NCBI GenBank assembly: GCA_937934595.1
Contig: CALGZA010000037.1
Location: forward strand, 17,138-81,137
Direction of reading: 5' to 3'
DNA: 64,000 nucleotides
Source: an uncultured Verrucomicrobiales bacterium
Lineage (GTDB): Bacteria > Verrucomicrobiota > Verrucomicrobiia > Verrucomicrobiales > Akkermansiaceae
Positions 53,131-62,827 of the stretch are shown in pieces. The notes beneath the pieces are model-generated. The model ran no database searches, was not told the origin of the DNA, and saw only the letters and a list, made by a program, of their open reading frames with translations. Position 1 is the stretch's first letter, and each line of letters opens with the position of its first letter. Both the position numbers and the translations under genes were made by a program.

Positions 53131-54741
53131 TTATGCTCCCCAGGTGAATTTTAATGAGTTGGGGTTTTCTTTGATGATTTCATTTGGAATGGTGATTTTA
53201 ATGCTTTCTTTGGTTTTAGTGGCTTTGATTTTTATTTTTTTTCCATCATCTTTGAATCCGAATTGAATGCCGAGGCGTCCTCGGGTTCTGATTTTTGGGT
53301 CTATTTCACCTATGGTTGAGTTTGTAATGTCAGTGGTTTGTATTTTGATTCCAGTTTTGCCGTTGTTGATTCCGAAGTGTGGGAAGTTAGCAGCTATGTT
53401 TGGTCTGTTCTGGAGGTTTAGAGTGATGGATTCTGGCCATTTGTTATTTTTTCGTTTGATGACTGCGGATCCCCAGTTGTAGGGGGTGTTGATAGTGATT
53501 TCGTAGTTATCGTTTGTTTTTTTGATGTGTGCAGTGTCTTGGTGGCCGCGGCCACGGCGGCTGATGCTGAGTCTGAATGTTGGGGCGTCATTAGTTTCTA
53601 TGAATTGGTTGTTTTTCCAGATGGCGTATTCTGATTTTCCTTTGTATGCACGGGCGAGGACGGCGATACTTTTCGAGTCACCTGAGAGTTCGGTGACTTG
53701 TTTGTTGAAGATGTTTTCTAGGTTTACGGTTCCGCTGTTGCTTTTTGGTGTGGTGAATCCGTAGAGGCCGATGCCTTCTTTAAGTGCCTCTGGAACGATG
53801 CTGGATGCGTCTGCTCCGTTCCAGACTGCGAGGCATGTGATGAGTCTGGTGTGTTTTCCTACCATTGGTTTGGCTTTTTGGATGGCTTTGACGCTTCCTG
53901 CTTCGTTCATAAGCCAGTCAGCTTCTTTGTAGATTTTGGAATTAGTGACGTGTGGGTGGAGCATTTTGTTTACAGTGAGCCAGACGATGCAATCTGGGTT
54001 AGCTGTTTTAGCTGCTTTACGAATGGCGTCCCAGCATCTTTCTAGGGCTTTACGGCTGTATGCGAGGTCTTCAGCTTTTGATAGTTTGTCTTCTCCTGGG
54101 AAGTCTTTTCCCGTGAGTTGTTTGTAGAGTTTTTTCTCGCAATCTAGCCATTTGCCTTTGGTTGATTTTCTGCTGGGCATCCAGAGCCAGTCGACCATGA
54201 AGCCGTCCATGCCGGTTTTTTTGACGGCATCGTGTATGGATTTAGAGAAGTATTCTAGGTATTCGTCTGTGTATGGGATGTGGTAGGTAGTTGGGTTACC
54301 GTAGCTTAGATCTGGGTGAAGTTTTGCCCAGAGTGGGTTTGATGCTGCGCAGAAGTAGCCGAATACTTTCATATTTTCTTGATGGCCGAGTTTGACGACC
54401 TCTGTGAGGAAGTCGTGTTTGAGTCCTGGTTGTTCTGGAGCGAAGCTGTTTTTGTACCAAGCGTATCCGTTGGTGGAGACGGCGAAGGTTTGGATGACGT
54501 TTGCGCCCATGGCTTTGTACCAAGCGACGTGTTCTGCTGGGTTTGATGCGGCCCAGTGTCCTGGGTTTGCGAATGGTCTGCGGCGTCTGCTTGTGGGTGC
54601 CCAGTTGTAGTCAAGGCAGTAGGCTTTGATTTCTTCTTTGTTGGGTTTTAGGGGGGTGGGTGTTTTGGTTTGTGCTAAAGTAGAAGGGACGATGGATAGT
54701 GCGATGAGGCAGGTGTGTATTATTATTTTTGCAGGCGACAT
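53131..54741 (-). CDS. Secreted glycoside hydrolase-like TIM-barrel protein
   Basis: This is a 536-residue protein with signal peptide (MSPAKIIIHTCLIALSIVPSTLAQ). Residues about 35-345 look like a TIM-barrel glycosidase, possibly of the hypothetical glycosyl hydrolase (GHL) or alpha-L-fucosidase-like type. Motifs are AYCLDYNWAPTSRR, AMGANVIQTFAVS, NMKVFGYFCAASNPLW and GMDGFMVDWLWMPSRK, with Asp residues that could be catalytic. A C-terminal beta-sandwich follows (about 360-536). It converges with the SGNH esterase gene. Family and substrate are uncertain. Confidence 0.6.
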   Translation of the reverse strand: MSPAKIIIHTCLIALSIVPSTLAQTKTPTPLKPNKEEIKAYCLDYNWAPTSRRRRPFANPGHWAASNPAEHVAWYKAMGANVIQTFAVSTNGYAWYKNSFAPEQPGLKHDFLTEVVKLGHQENMKVFGYFCAASNPLWAKLHPDLSYGNPTTYHIPYTDEYLEYFSKSIHDAVKKTGMDGFMVDWLWMPSRKSTKGKWLDCEKKLYKQLTGKDFPGEDKLSKAEDLAYSRKALERCWDAIRKAAKTANPDCIVWLTVNKMLHPHVTNSKIYKEADWLMNEAGSVKAIQKAKPMVGKHTRLITCLAVWNGADASSIVPEALKEGIGLYGFTTPKSNSGTVNLENIFNKQVTELSGDSKSIAVLARAYKGKSEYAIWKNNQFIETNDAPTFRLSISRRGRGHQDTAHIKKTNDNYEITINTPYNWGSAVIKRKNNKWPESITLNLQNRPNIAANFPHFGINNGKTGIKIQTTDITNSTIGEIDPKIRTRGRLGIQFGFKDDGKKIKIKATKTKESIKITIPNEIIKENPNSLKFTWGA

Positions 54742-54928
54742 GGTTGTATGTTGGTTTTTAGTTATGGGCTGTTGTATGAGGTAGAGTATGATTTTAGTTA
54801 TTTCTGTCTAGAATTTTCTTTACGTGAGTTAGGTGAGAGTGGGGTAAAAACATGCTTTAGACGAGTAATGTTAATGATCTGTTTTAAGTTGTGTCATGGT
54901 GATGTTTTCGTTATTTTGTTTTTTAAAT

Positions 54929-57823
54929 ATGAAATTAAAACCTTTATTTACTCTTTCTCTTCCTGCTGTTTCTGCACTGCTTTTGTCTATTTATCTGATA
55001 GGTGCGACTGGCGATACTGGAGGGACTGGTGTTTCATTGTTATGGGGTGAGAACGGGGAGTTACATGATTCTTATTCTAGGTTGCCAGATTTTTCTCATG
55101 CAGGCTATAAATTTGGAGAAAGTTCTGTTCCTGATTTTCCTGTTGTAGCTAATGTGATGGATTTTGGAGCAGTGGGTGATGGCGTGACTGATGATGCCCC
55201 TGCTATTAGGGCTGCAATTAATGCGACTCAGAATGGGGCACTTTTTGTCCCGGCTGGGCGCTACATGCTAGGTAGTCCTATCATTATTAGAAATAAAGAG
55301 AACTTTGTTCTGAGAGGAGCAGGAGAGGGGCTAACTACTTTTTATATGCCTCAATCTATGACAGAGGTGGGTTCAAGCAAATATGCTTATTTTTTGGGGA
55401 CGTCTGGTGCTGTGACGAGTGCGCGTTTGGGGGCCGTGGCGTTGAATGCAAATAGGGGTGATAGAATTTTGACACTGGATTCTGCGCCGGCGGTTAGTCC
55501 TGGGGATTTGGTGAATTTAAAATCTGGAAATCACCCTGATCTTGGGCGAAATATTTCAGGAGGTGTAAATTTATCAGCGACTACGGCATCGATGAGTCAT
55601 TTTGTGAATACATTGTTACGAGTGACTGCGGTTAATGGGAATACAATAACGTTTGCCAATCCTTTACGAACGGATGTGCGACCTGAGTGGGGTTTTGAGT
55701 TATTTACTTATTCGACTAGTGTTAAGAATGTGGGTTTTGAGGATTTCACTTGTGAAATGCTAGGGACGCCGAAGCCTGTTCATCTTCAAGAATTAGGATT
55801 TAATGGTGTGGGTCTGAGTAATTCTTTATTTGGTTGGGTGCGCAGAGTTACGGTGATAGATGCTGATAATGGTATTGGCTTAGGAGGGGCTAGGTTTTGT
55901 GAGGTGTCTGATGTTACTTTGAAAGCGGTCAAGAGGCAGCCTTCTGTTGGGAATACTGGTCACCACGGTCTGTCTTGTTCGTCTTGGGCTCAGGGGAACT
56001 TGTTTACTCGTTTTAAGATAGAGACGCCTATTAGGCATTCGATTACAGTGAGCGCTTTTCCTCATGGTAATGTTTTTTCAAATGGTGAAATAGTAAGAGC
56101 CGCTTTTGATCATCATGGTAATTTACCTTATGAAAATTTGTTTAGTAATATTTATACTGATAGTTTTAGTCTTTTATATAATTCTGGAGGGAATAGTAAT
56201 TCGCCGAATTCAGGGGCTCGTACTACGTTGTGGAACGTCACTTCGGATCCTGGAGTGAATGCGCCTGGGTTGCCGGGCTGGGGGCAGATGAATGTGATAG
56301 GAGTTCCTGGATATAGTGCTGCTATGAGTGCGAGCGGTCAATGGGTAGAGCCTATTGCAGATATAACACCACTTGATTTGCATCAGGCACAGAGGGCTAA
56401 GAGGCTGGGGCTACCTACAATAGAGCGACCTGAGGCTGTCCTTATAGCGGATAAGGTGGGAGGTAGAGCTCCTTTGGTAGTGAATTTTGACGGCTCAGAG
56501 TCTCGAGCTTTTGGTGGATCCGTGGTGTCATATTTATGGGATTTTGGAGATGGGGCAACTGCAACAGGTGCTAATGTTACTCACACATTTGGCAGTGGTA
56601 GTTATGAGGTGTGCCTGCGTGTGATTAGTGATACTGGTGCGGCGGACACACAGACGATGGTTATAAACACAGGAGAGTCCATTAGTCTCCAGGCTGAGGA
56701 TGCTAATTTGACGGCTGCTCTAATAGAGAGCGCGCATGCTGGCTTTAATGGTACAGGGTTTGTAAATAATGGTCCCAGTGGGAGCTCGATAGAGTGGGTT
56801 AACGTGGATGGAGGACGAGGTGGTGATGTGGAGTTGAAGATCCGCTATGCTTTGGGCAACTCAGCCAGGCAGGCTATGTTAGTGATTAATGGGGTGGCTG
56901 AGACTATTATTTTTGATAATTCTGGTGGTTGGGCGACTTGGGTTGAATTACCTGTTACTGTGAGTCTAAATGAGGGTGCAACTAATACGATACGTATTGA
57001 GACGACTGGAGCGGATTCAGGCAATATTGATCAGATTAGTTTACCAACCAATGATTTATCTGCTGTTACTCTACAGGCTGAGGATGCTACGCTAGTTGCT
57101 GCCTCGATGCAAACTAATGCCAGTGGTTATAATGGTAGTGCGTTTATTAATTTAGGTCCGACTGGGAGTTCTATTGAGTGGTCTGGTGTTGATGGAGGTG
57201 ATGGTGGTGATACTACGATACAGTTTCGTTATTCCTTGGGAAGTCTGAGTCCTAGGGCAGTGAGGTTAACGGTGAATGGTCTGGTAAAAAATATTTCATT
57301 TACTGACACGGGGTCATGGTCTAACTGGGTGAATTTAGATGTTCCTGTAGTGCTTTTACAGGGTGGGAATAATAGGATTAAGGTAGAGACTATTGGTCAA
57401 GATTCGGGTAATATTGATCAATTGACGGTATTGAGTCCATCTAGTGAGCTAGAAGGGTATTCTTTTTGGCAATCTGTACAAGATTGGAATAGTGTGTCTA
57501 ATAATTTGCAGGGGCCCAATGATGATGCTGATAATGATGGGATTTCTAATTCTTTGGAACGTATTTTAGGTACTTCTCCAACATTAGCTGAAGTTAAGAA
57601 TCCTATTCATTTTGATATGGATGGAGGTTTTATATCGTTAAGTTATACGAAAGTTTCTCACCAATTTATTTCTCAGCTTCAGTATACAGAAGATCTTGAG
57701 GCTTGGAGTGAGGTGCCGAATAGTAAAGAGCTTTTTAATGCAAATACGGGTAAATATTTCTATAAATCTGCAGTGGATCAGAATGCACGGCGGAAGTTCT
57801 ATAGAATACATTTTATCGAGTAA
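54929..57823 (+). CDS. Secreted beta-helix (pectate-lyase-like) protein with PKD and two CBM6/35-like domains
   Basis: This is a 964-residue protein from ATG 54929 (MKLKPLFTLSLPAVSALLLSIYL); the track uses an ATG 11 codons earlier. The pectate_lyase_3-type start (VANVMDFGAVGDGVTDDAPAIRAAI) leads a right-handed beta-helix to about residue 510. Then come a PKD domain (about 520-600; GSVVSYLWDFGDGATATG), two tandem CBM6/35-like domains (SLQAEDANLTAALIESAHAG and TLQAEDATLVAASMQTNASG), and a C-terminal region with an ADNDGISNSLERILGT motif. It probably binds and cleaves a uronic-acid-rich polysaccharide. No exact family is claimed. Confidence 0.82.
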   Translation: MKLKPLFTLSLPAVSALLLSIYLIGATGDTGGTGVSLLWGENGELHDSYSRLPDFSHAGYKFGESSVPDFPVVANVMDFGAVGDGVTDDAPAIRAAINATQNGALFVPAGRYMLGSPIIIRNKENFVLRGAGEGLTTFYMPQSMTEVGSSKYAYFLGTSGAVTSARLGAVALNANRGDRILTLDSAPAVSPGDLVNLKSGNHPDLGRNISGGVNLSATTASMSHFVNTLLRVTAVNGNTITFANPLRTDVRPEWGFELFTYSTSVKNVGFEDFTCEMLGTPKPVHLQELGFNGVGLSNSLFGWVRRVTVIDADNGIGLGGARFCEVSDVTLKAVKRQPSVGNTGHHGLSCSSWAQGNLFTRFKIETPIRHSITVSAFPHGNVFSNGEIVRAAFDHHGNLPYENLFSNIYTDSFSLLYNSGGNSNSPNSGARTTLWNVTSDPGVNAPGLPGWGQMNVIGVPGYSAAMSASGQWVEPIADITPLDLHQAQRAKRLGLPTIERPEAVLIADKVGGRAPLVVNFDGSESRAFGGSVVSYLWDFGDGATATGANVTHTFGSGSYEVCLRVISDTGAADTQTMVINTGESISLQAEDANLTAALIESAHAGFNGTGFVNNGPSGSSIEWVNVDGGRGGDVELKIRYALGNSARQAMLVINGVAETIIFDNSGGWATWVELPVTVSLNEGATNTIRIETTGADSGNIDQISLPTNDLSAVTLQAEDATLVAASMQTNASGYNGSAFINLGPTGSSIEWSGVDGGDGGDTTIQFRYSLGSLSPRAVRLTVNGLVKNISFTDTGSWSNWVNLDVPVVLLQGGNNRIKVETIGQDSGNIDQLTVLSPSSELEGYSFWQSVQDWNSVSNNLQGPNDDADNDGISNSLERILGTSPTLAEVKNPIHFDMDGGFISLSYTKVSHQFISQLQYTEDLEAWSEVPNSKELFNANTGKYFYKSAVDQNARRKFYRIHFIE

Positions 57824-57920
57824 GGGAGCTAGTGTATTTATTTGTAGTAATTTACTTTGATTATTGGGGGTGATTTTTTGCGGCGGTAGAAGTTGAATTG
57901 CTTCTTGTGTCATTGCGTTG

Positions 57921-58139
57921 ATGTGTCGTAGCTTTTTGTTTGTGAATGATGAGAAAGATGGATGTAAGGTTCAGGAGGAGGTTCCAAGTCCTTGTGTAGG
58001 GGCTTGCTCTCTGGATGGTGGTGGTGTTTGTATTGGGTGTTTCCGTTCTATGGATGAGATTACTGGTTGGCAGTATCGGTCAGAGTTGCAGAAGTTAGCG
58101 ATTATTAAGAGGTGTGAGGAGAGGAAGTCTGTGATTTAG
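57921..58139 (+). CDS. DUF1289 family small Cys-rich protein
   Basis: This is a 72-residue protein from ATG 57921. The DUF1289 motif PSPCVGACSLDGGGVCIGCFRSMDEITGW is complete, with four cysteines that probably bind a metal. These small proteins are widespread and of unknown function. It precedes the large cytochrome gene by 103 bases. Confidence 0.85.
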   Translation: MCRSFLFVNDEKDGCKVQEEVPSPCVGACSLDGGGVCIGCFRSMDEITGWQYRSELQKLAIIKRCEERKSVI

Positions 58140-58242
58140 TGTGGTGGAGGTTGAAGGGGGTGTTGTTTGAGTGGTGGAGGTTTTTCGATAGAGTTTGGTA
58201 TATTTGTATTCCAATTTTGGCTATACATGTCAGTGTGTTTAC

Positions 58243-61200
58243 ATGAAATTTTTCTTTATCTGTTTGTTCTCATTGTTCCAGATTTCGGCGTTGATTTCTT
58301 ATGGTGATGAGCATGGTGATTTTAAGCCTATGTTTAATGGTAAGGATTTGAGTGGATGGAAGACGAGTGGGAACTGGGTGGTGGATGAGGGGAATGTGGT
58401 GACTTTGAAGCCAAGAGATGGTGAGAGTGGGTGGAAGCGGTATGGGGATTATTTAAGGACGCTGAAGAAGTATGGGGACTTTGTATTGGACTTAGAGTTT
58501 AAGATTAATAAGGGGGGTAATTCTGGTGTGTTTATGAGGGTGGGAGATGAGAAGGATCATGTGGAGTCTGGTTTTGAGGTGCAGATACTGGATACTTATG
58601 GGAAGAAGGATGTGGGTCATCATGATGGAGGTGGGATTATTAGGACGAGTGGGCCTTCTAAGAATATGATGAAGCCTGCGGGGGAGTGGAATCGGTATAC
58701 GATTACTTTGGTTGGGAGTCGTATTAAGGTGGTTCTGAATGGTGAGGAGATCCAGGATGTGGATCTGAGTAGGACGGAGATGAGGGGGCGTCCGCTGAGT
58801 GGTTATATTAGTTTTCAGGATGAGGCGAAGCGGGTCTGGTATCGTAATGTGAGGATTAAGGAGTTACCTGTGATGGGGAAGGTGGAGGAGAAGGTTGAGT
58901 TCGATAGCTTGGCTGAGAAGTATAGGGTTCCTGAGAATTTTAAGGTGAGGGAGTTTGCGGGGAATTCTTTGATAAATAATCCGCTGGCTTTGACGATAGG
59001 GGCTAAGAATGAGGTATATCTTGCTGAGGTGTGGAGGTTTCAAAGGGGAGTGGAGGATACGCGTCAGCATAATTACTGGATGGAGGATGAGGTGAGGATC
59101 ATGAATATGGGGGATAAGTTGGCGATGTTTGAGAAGTGGACTAAGGCGGGGAAGTTTAAGCCTGGGCATTTTTCAGAGTATTCTGACCGAGTGGTGCGTC
59201 TTCATGATAAGGATGGTGATGGGGTGGCTGATAAGGTGAGTGAGTATGCGAGTGGATTTAATGATCCTCAGGATGGGATAGGGTCTAGTATTTTAACGGG
59301 TGGTGATGGTTCTCTTTATTATACGAATATTCCTCATGTATGGAAGTTAAAGGATGCTGATGGGGATGGTGTGGCTGAGAAGCGGGAGAAGATAGTGTCT
59401 GGTTTTGGTTTGAGGATGGGAGTGAGTGGTCATGACTTGCATGGGTTAGTGTGGGGTAATGATGGCAGGCTTTATTTTTCTAATGGTGATAGGGGCTATG
59501 ATATAGTGAGTAAGGATGGGAAGAAGTTTTATTCTGCTGAGGAGGGGGCGGTTTTTCGCTGTGAGCCGGATGGATCTGGGTTAGAGATTTTCACGCGTGG
59601 GAACCGGAATCCTCAGGATTTGGAGTTTGATGAGTTTGGTAATCTTTATACGGTTGATAATAACCGTGGTTATGGGGATAGGTCACGTTTGTGCTATTTG
59701 GTAGAAGGTGGTCAGTATGGGTGGAACTCTGGTTATGAGAATATTGTTCAATTCAGGTGGGCGCTGAAGTTGAATAAACGTATGGGGCCGAGGTATGATG
59801 ATCCATGGGTGCATGAGGGGGCATGGCGGCCTAAGTTTACAGGTCAGCCGGATTTTTGTATTCCTTCTGTAGCTCATATTGATGGTGGATCAGCTGGGTT
59901 GTTATTTAATTCTGGTTTGGGGTTAGGCGATAAGTATAAGGATAGTTTTATTTTTGCTGCTTGTACGCAGGGTGTTTATTCATTTAGGGTGAAGCGCGAT
60001 GGAGCGGGTGTGAGTGCATCTAGGATTCATCGTATTTGGGAGGGTGGATATTTGGTTGATGCTGAGTTATCTCATGATAGTGCGTTGTATATCGTGGATT
60101 ATGTGACTACGCAGAATACGCCTAAGGGTGAGAACAAGGGTGCTGTTTTTTCGGTAGTGGATGAGAAGGCGAGGAAGAAGGCTAGTGTGGTGGAGGCGGC
60201 TGAGGTGCTATCTGGTGATGTGAGGGGTTATGGGATGGATGTTTTGGTAAGGTTATTAGGTCATGTTGACCGCCGGGTGAGGTTAAAGGTTCAGTTTGAG
60301 TTAGTGCGACGTGGGGGGGTGCGTGTTCTGGCGGGTGTGGCGGAGGACAGGAGTGCTTCATTGATGGCACGGTTGCATGCTGTATGGGGTTTAGGGCAGT
60401 TGAGTAGGAGAGATGTTAAGGTGAATGAGGTTTTGAGGAAGATGTTATCTGATGGTAGGGAAGAGGTGGTGAGTCAGGCGGTGAAGGTGATAGGTGAGTC
60501 TTATGATGCAGAGTCTTATGATGCGTTGTTGAAGCTAGTGGATCATCGTTCTAGGCGTGTGATTTCATTTTTAGCGCCTGCTTTAGCTAAGTGTGGTGGG
60601 AGGAAGAGTTTGTCAGTTCTGGGGATGTTGGCTGATAGGTATGGCTTAGGGGATGCGTTTTTGAGGAATGCGGTTGTAACTGGGATGGATTATGCTGGTG
60701 ATGCGGATGGGCTTTTGGCTGTGGCTGGTGAGGGTAGTGAGGGTCTTAGGCTGTGTTCCTTGCTGGCTTTGTTGCGGATGGAAGATGCTCGTTGTGTGGT
60801 TTTTTTGAGTGATGCATCTGAACGTATTCAGCATGCTGCTGTGCGGGGAATCTACCGGCATAATATAGGAGGAGCTGTGAAGGCGCTGGCTGAGTATGCG
60901 AAGGTGTATGTTGAGGGGGCGACTGGTGTGAGTGAGTCTGTGATAGCTCGTTCGATTCAGTCTAATTTCCGTTTAGGTGATATGGCGTCTGCGAAGCGTA
61001 TTATGGCGATGGCGCTGAATAAGGAGCTTTCGATGAAGGTTCGTTTGATATGTTTGTATGAGTTGACTCGGTGGAATGAGAGGCATGATTTGGTGCCGGT
61101 GGATCCTGTGGCTGGTCAGGTGCGGGGTATTTCTGATAAGCGGGTTTCTACGAGGGCTATGGTTTTGAGCGTTCTTGATGAAATGGGTAAGGAGAGTCAT

Positions 61201-62010
61201 AAGGATTTGGATTATCATTTAGTGACATTAGGTGCTGCTTATGGGCTTGAGGTTGATAATAGTAGGTTGGCTGTTTTGGCGTTGAATGTAAGGACTCCAG
61301 TTGCAGACAGGGTGAAGTATTTTGAGTCAATTAGTGATAAGGCAATTCGAGATAGGGTGAGGGAGAAGTTTCTTGATGATAGGGAGCGGTTGATAGTGAA
61401 GAGCGGTTTGTCTGATTTGTTATCATCAGATCTGGATAGGGGGTTGAAGTATGGTCGTGGCAGGATAGAGGGGGGTAAGAATTTACAGGGAGTTTATGCG
61501 GCTTTGGGTGATCTTAAGGATGAAGGGTCCTTGGGTTTGATATTATTGGGTGCAGAGAGTTTGCTAAGGGGTAAGCATGAGCAGGTGAGTGCTTTAGATT
61601 TGGTTAGTGCTTTGGAGATGAGGTCTGAGAAGGAGGCGAAAGATGTGTTATTGAAGTATGAGAGGAGCTTTCCTGCGGATGATACTTTGCGGTTGTATAG
61701 GCATACGATGGTGGGTGGTAATGTGAGTGTGGGCAAGCAGTTGGTTAAAGCTGGTAAGGGTCAGTGCAAGGTGTGCCATAGCTTCTGGCCAGCTGGGTCA
61801 AAGAAAGTGGGGCCTAATTTGGCTAGTATTGGTAAGCAGGAGAGGTCGACGAATGAGTATCTGCTGCGGTCGTTGATTGAGCCTAGTGATTATGTGGTGA
61901 AGGGGTATGGCGATGCTAAGGTTTCTGCGATGCCTAGTATGAAGAAGTTGCTTACGAAGAGTGAGATGCGGGATATTATTGCTTATTTGAAGACGCTGAA
62001 GAAGAGGTAG
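58243..62010 (+). CDS. DUF1080 / propeller / HEAT-repeat / c-type heme PVC protein
   Basis: This is a 1255-residue secreted protein from ATG 58243 (MKFFFICLFSLFQISALISY); the track start is a TTG 16 codons earlier. Order: signal; DUF1080 domain (about 25-215; FKPMFNGKDLSGWKTSGNWV, GGNSGVFMRVG); beta-propeller (about 230-660; DKDGDGVADKVSEY, GRLYFSNGDRGYD); a long HEAT-repeat array (about 670-1130); and a C-terminal heme domain with CKVCHSFWPAGSKKVGPNL and IAYLKTLKK. This is the canonical PVC heme-binding architecture. It may oxidise or hydrolyse a sugar derivative in the periplasm; substrate unknown. Confidence 0.85.
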   Translation: MKFFFICLFSLFQISALISYGDEHGDFKPMFNGKDLSGWKTSGNWVVDEGNVVTLKPRDGESGWKRYGDYLRTLKKYGDFVLDLEFKINKGGNSGVFMRVGDEKDHVESGFEVQILDTYGKKDVGHHDGGGIIRTSGPSKNMMKPAGEWNRYTITLVGSRIKVVLNGEEIQDVDLSRTEMRGRPLSGYISFQDEAKRVWYRNVRIKELPVMGKVEEKVEFDSLAEKYRVPENFKVREFAGNSLINNPLALTIGAKNEVYLAEVWRFQRGVEDTRQHNYWMEDEVRIMNMGDKLAMFEKWTKAGKFKPGHFSEYSDRVVRLHDKDGDGVADKVSEYASGFNDPQDGIGSSILTGGDGSLYYTNIPHVWKLKDADGDGVAEKREKIVSGFGLRMGVSGHDLHGLVWGNDGRLYFSNGDRGYDIVSKDGKKFYSAEEGAVFRCEPDGSGLEIFTRGNRNPQDLEFDEFGNLYTVDNNRGYGDRSRLCYLVEGGQYGWNSGYENIVQFRWALKLNKRMGPRYDDPWVHEGAWRPKFTGQPDFCIPSVAHIDGGSAGLLFNSGLGLGDKYKDSFIFAACTQGVYSFRVKRDGAGVSASRIHRIWEGGYLVDAELSHDSALYIVDYVTTQNTPKGENKGAVFSVVDEKARKKASVVEAAEVLSGDVRGYGMDVLVRLLGHVDRRVRLKVQFELVRRGGVRVLAGVAEDRSASLMARLHAVWGLGQLSRRDVKVNEVLRKMLSDGREEVVSQAVKVIGESYDAESYDALLKLVDHRSRRVISFLAPALAKCGGRKSLSVLGMLADRYGLGDAFLRNAVVTGMDYAGDADGLLAVAGEGSEGLRLCSLLALLRMEDARCVVFLSDASERIQHAAVRGIYRHNIGGAVKALAEYAKVYVEGATGVSESVIARSIQSNFRLGDMASAKRIMAMALNKELSMKVRLICLYELTRWNERHDLVPVDPVAGQVRGISDKRVSTRAMVLSVLDEMGKESHKDLDYHLVTLGAAYGLEVDNSRLAVLALNVRTPVADRVKYFESISDKAIRDRVREKFLDDRERLIVKSGLSDLLSSDLDRGLKYGRGRIEGGKNLQGVYAALGDLKDEGSLGLILLGAESLLRGKHEQVSALDLVSALEMRSEKEAKDVLLKYERSFPADDTLRLYRHTMVGGNVSVGKQLVKAGKGQCKVCHSFWPAGSKKVGPNLASIGKQERSTNEYLLRSLIEPSDYVVKGYGDAKVSAMPSMKKLLTKSEMRDIIAYLKTLKKR

Positions 62011-62184
62011 CCTAAGGGAGGTGAATGCTGTGAAATGTTGGGTTATGGGTAAGAGGGCTGGTAAATTGTCTGGTTTCTGAGCCAAATATTAGGGGTGGTG
62101 GGGATTTGCAGAGGGTAATAAATTTTCTTTTGGTGTAAATGATGGCTTTACAAGTCGCCAGATTGCTATCATGTTCCCGAACTT

Positions 62185-62805
62185 ATGACGATTTTAGCAG
62201 AAACAAGCGGATGGGGTACGACTATTGAGAATGTTCTTCTCGTGGTTCACGTAGTAGTATGCGTGCTTTTGTGTTTGGTGGTTCTCATGCAACGACCTAA
62301 GCAAGAGGGTCTGGGTGCAGCTTTTGGAGGTGGTATGACTGATCAAGCTTTTGGTGCAAGGACGACTGATGTTTTGCAGAAGGGCACCGTGTATCTTGCT
62401 GTGGTTCTTTTTTTAGTGACTTTGATTTTATCTATCTTGGTGGGTAGTAGGTCTAATGCAGTTACTATCGATACAGAGCAGGAGAGTGACAAGGTGGCTC
62501 AAGTGGATAGTGCTGCAGGTGAGGCTGAGGAAATGTTGAGTGGATTTGGTGCTGATTCTATTAAAGAGAAGGTAGATGAGCTGGTTGCGGAAAAAGCTAA
62601 AGATGCAGAGGATGCAGCGGCTAAGGCTTCCGAGGAGGTTGTTCCTGAAGCGCCTGTAGTTCCTGAAGCGCCTGAAGCGCCTACTACTCCTGTTGAACCG
62701 GTAGTTCCTGCTGATCCTGAGACGCCAGCAGTTCCTGTTGTGCCAGCTAAGCCTGCGGTAACGGCTCCTGTGACTCCTGCGGCACCGGTTGTTCCTGAGA
62801 ATTAA
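62185..62805 (+). CDS. secG: Preprotein translocase SecG with long Pro/Ala/Val-rich tail
   Basis: SecG is the accessory subunit of the SecYEG channel. It has 206 residues, far longer than the usual 75-120. Two helices (about 16-36 and 68-88) flank the signature [23 protein letters not shown]. The extra C-terminus has an acidic segment (about 95-150) and a repeated VVPEAP/VPADP-type tail of about 60 residues, presumably flexible. The rhomboid gene begins 22 bases later. Confidence 0.9.
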   Translation: MTILAETSGWGTTIENVLLVVHVVVCVLLCLVVLMQRPKQEGLGAAFGGGMTDQAFGARTTDVLQKGTVYLAVVLFLVTLILSILVGSRSNAVTIDTEQESDKVAQVDSAAGEAEEMLSGFGADSIKEKVDELVAEKAKDAEDAAAKASEEVVPEAPVVPEAPEAPTTPVEPVVPADPETPAVPVVPAKPAVTAPVTPAAPVVPEN

Positions 62806-62827
62806 TTGATTTTTTATTGGTCTTTAG

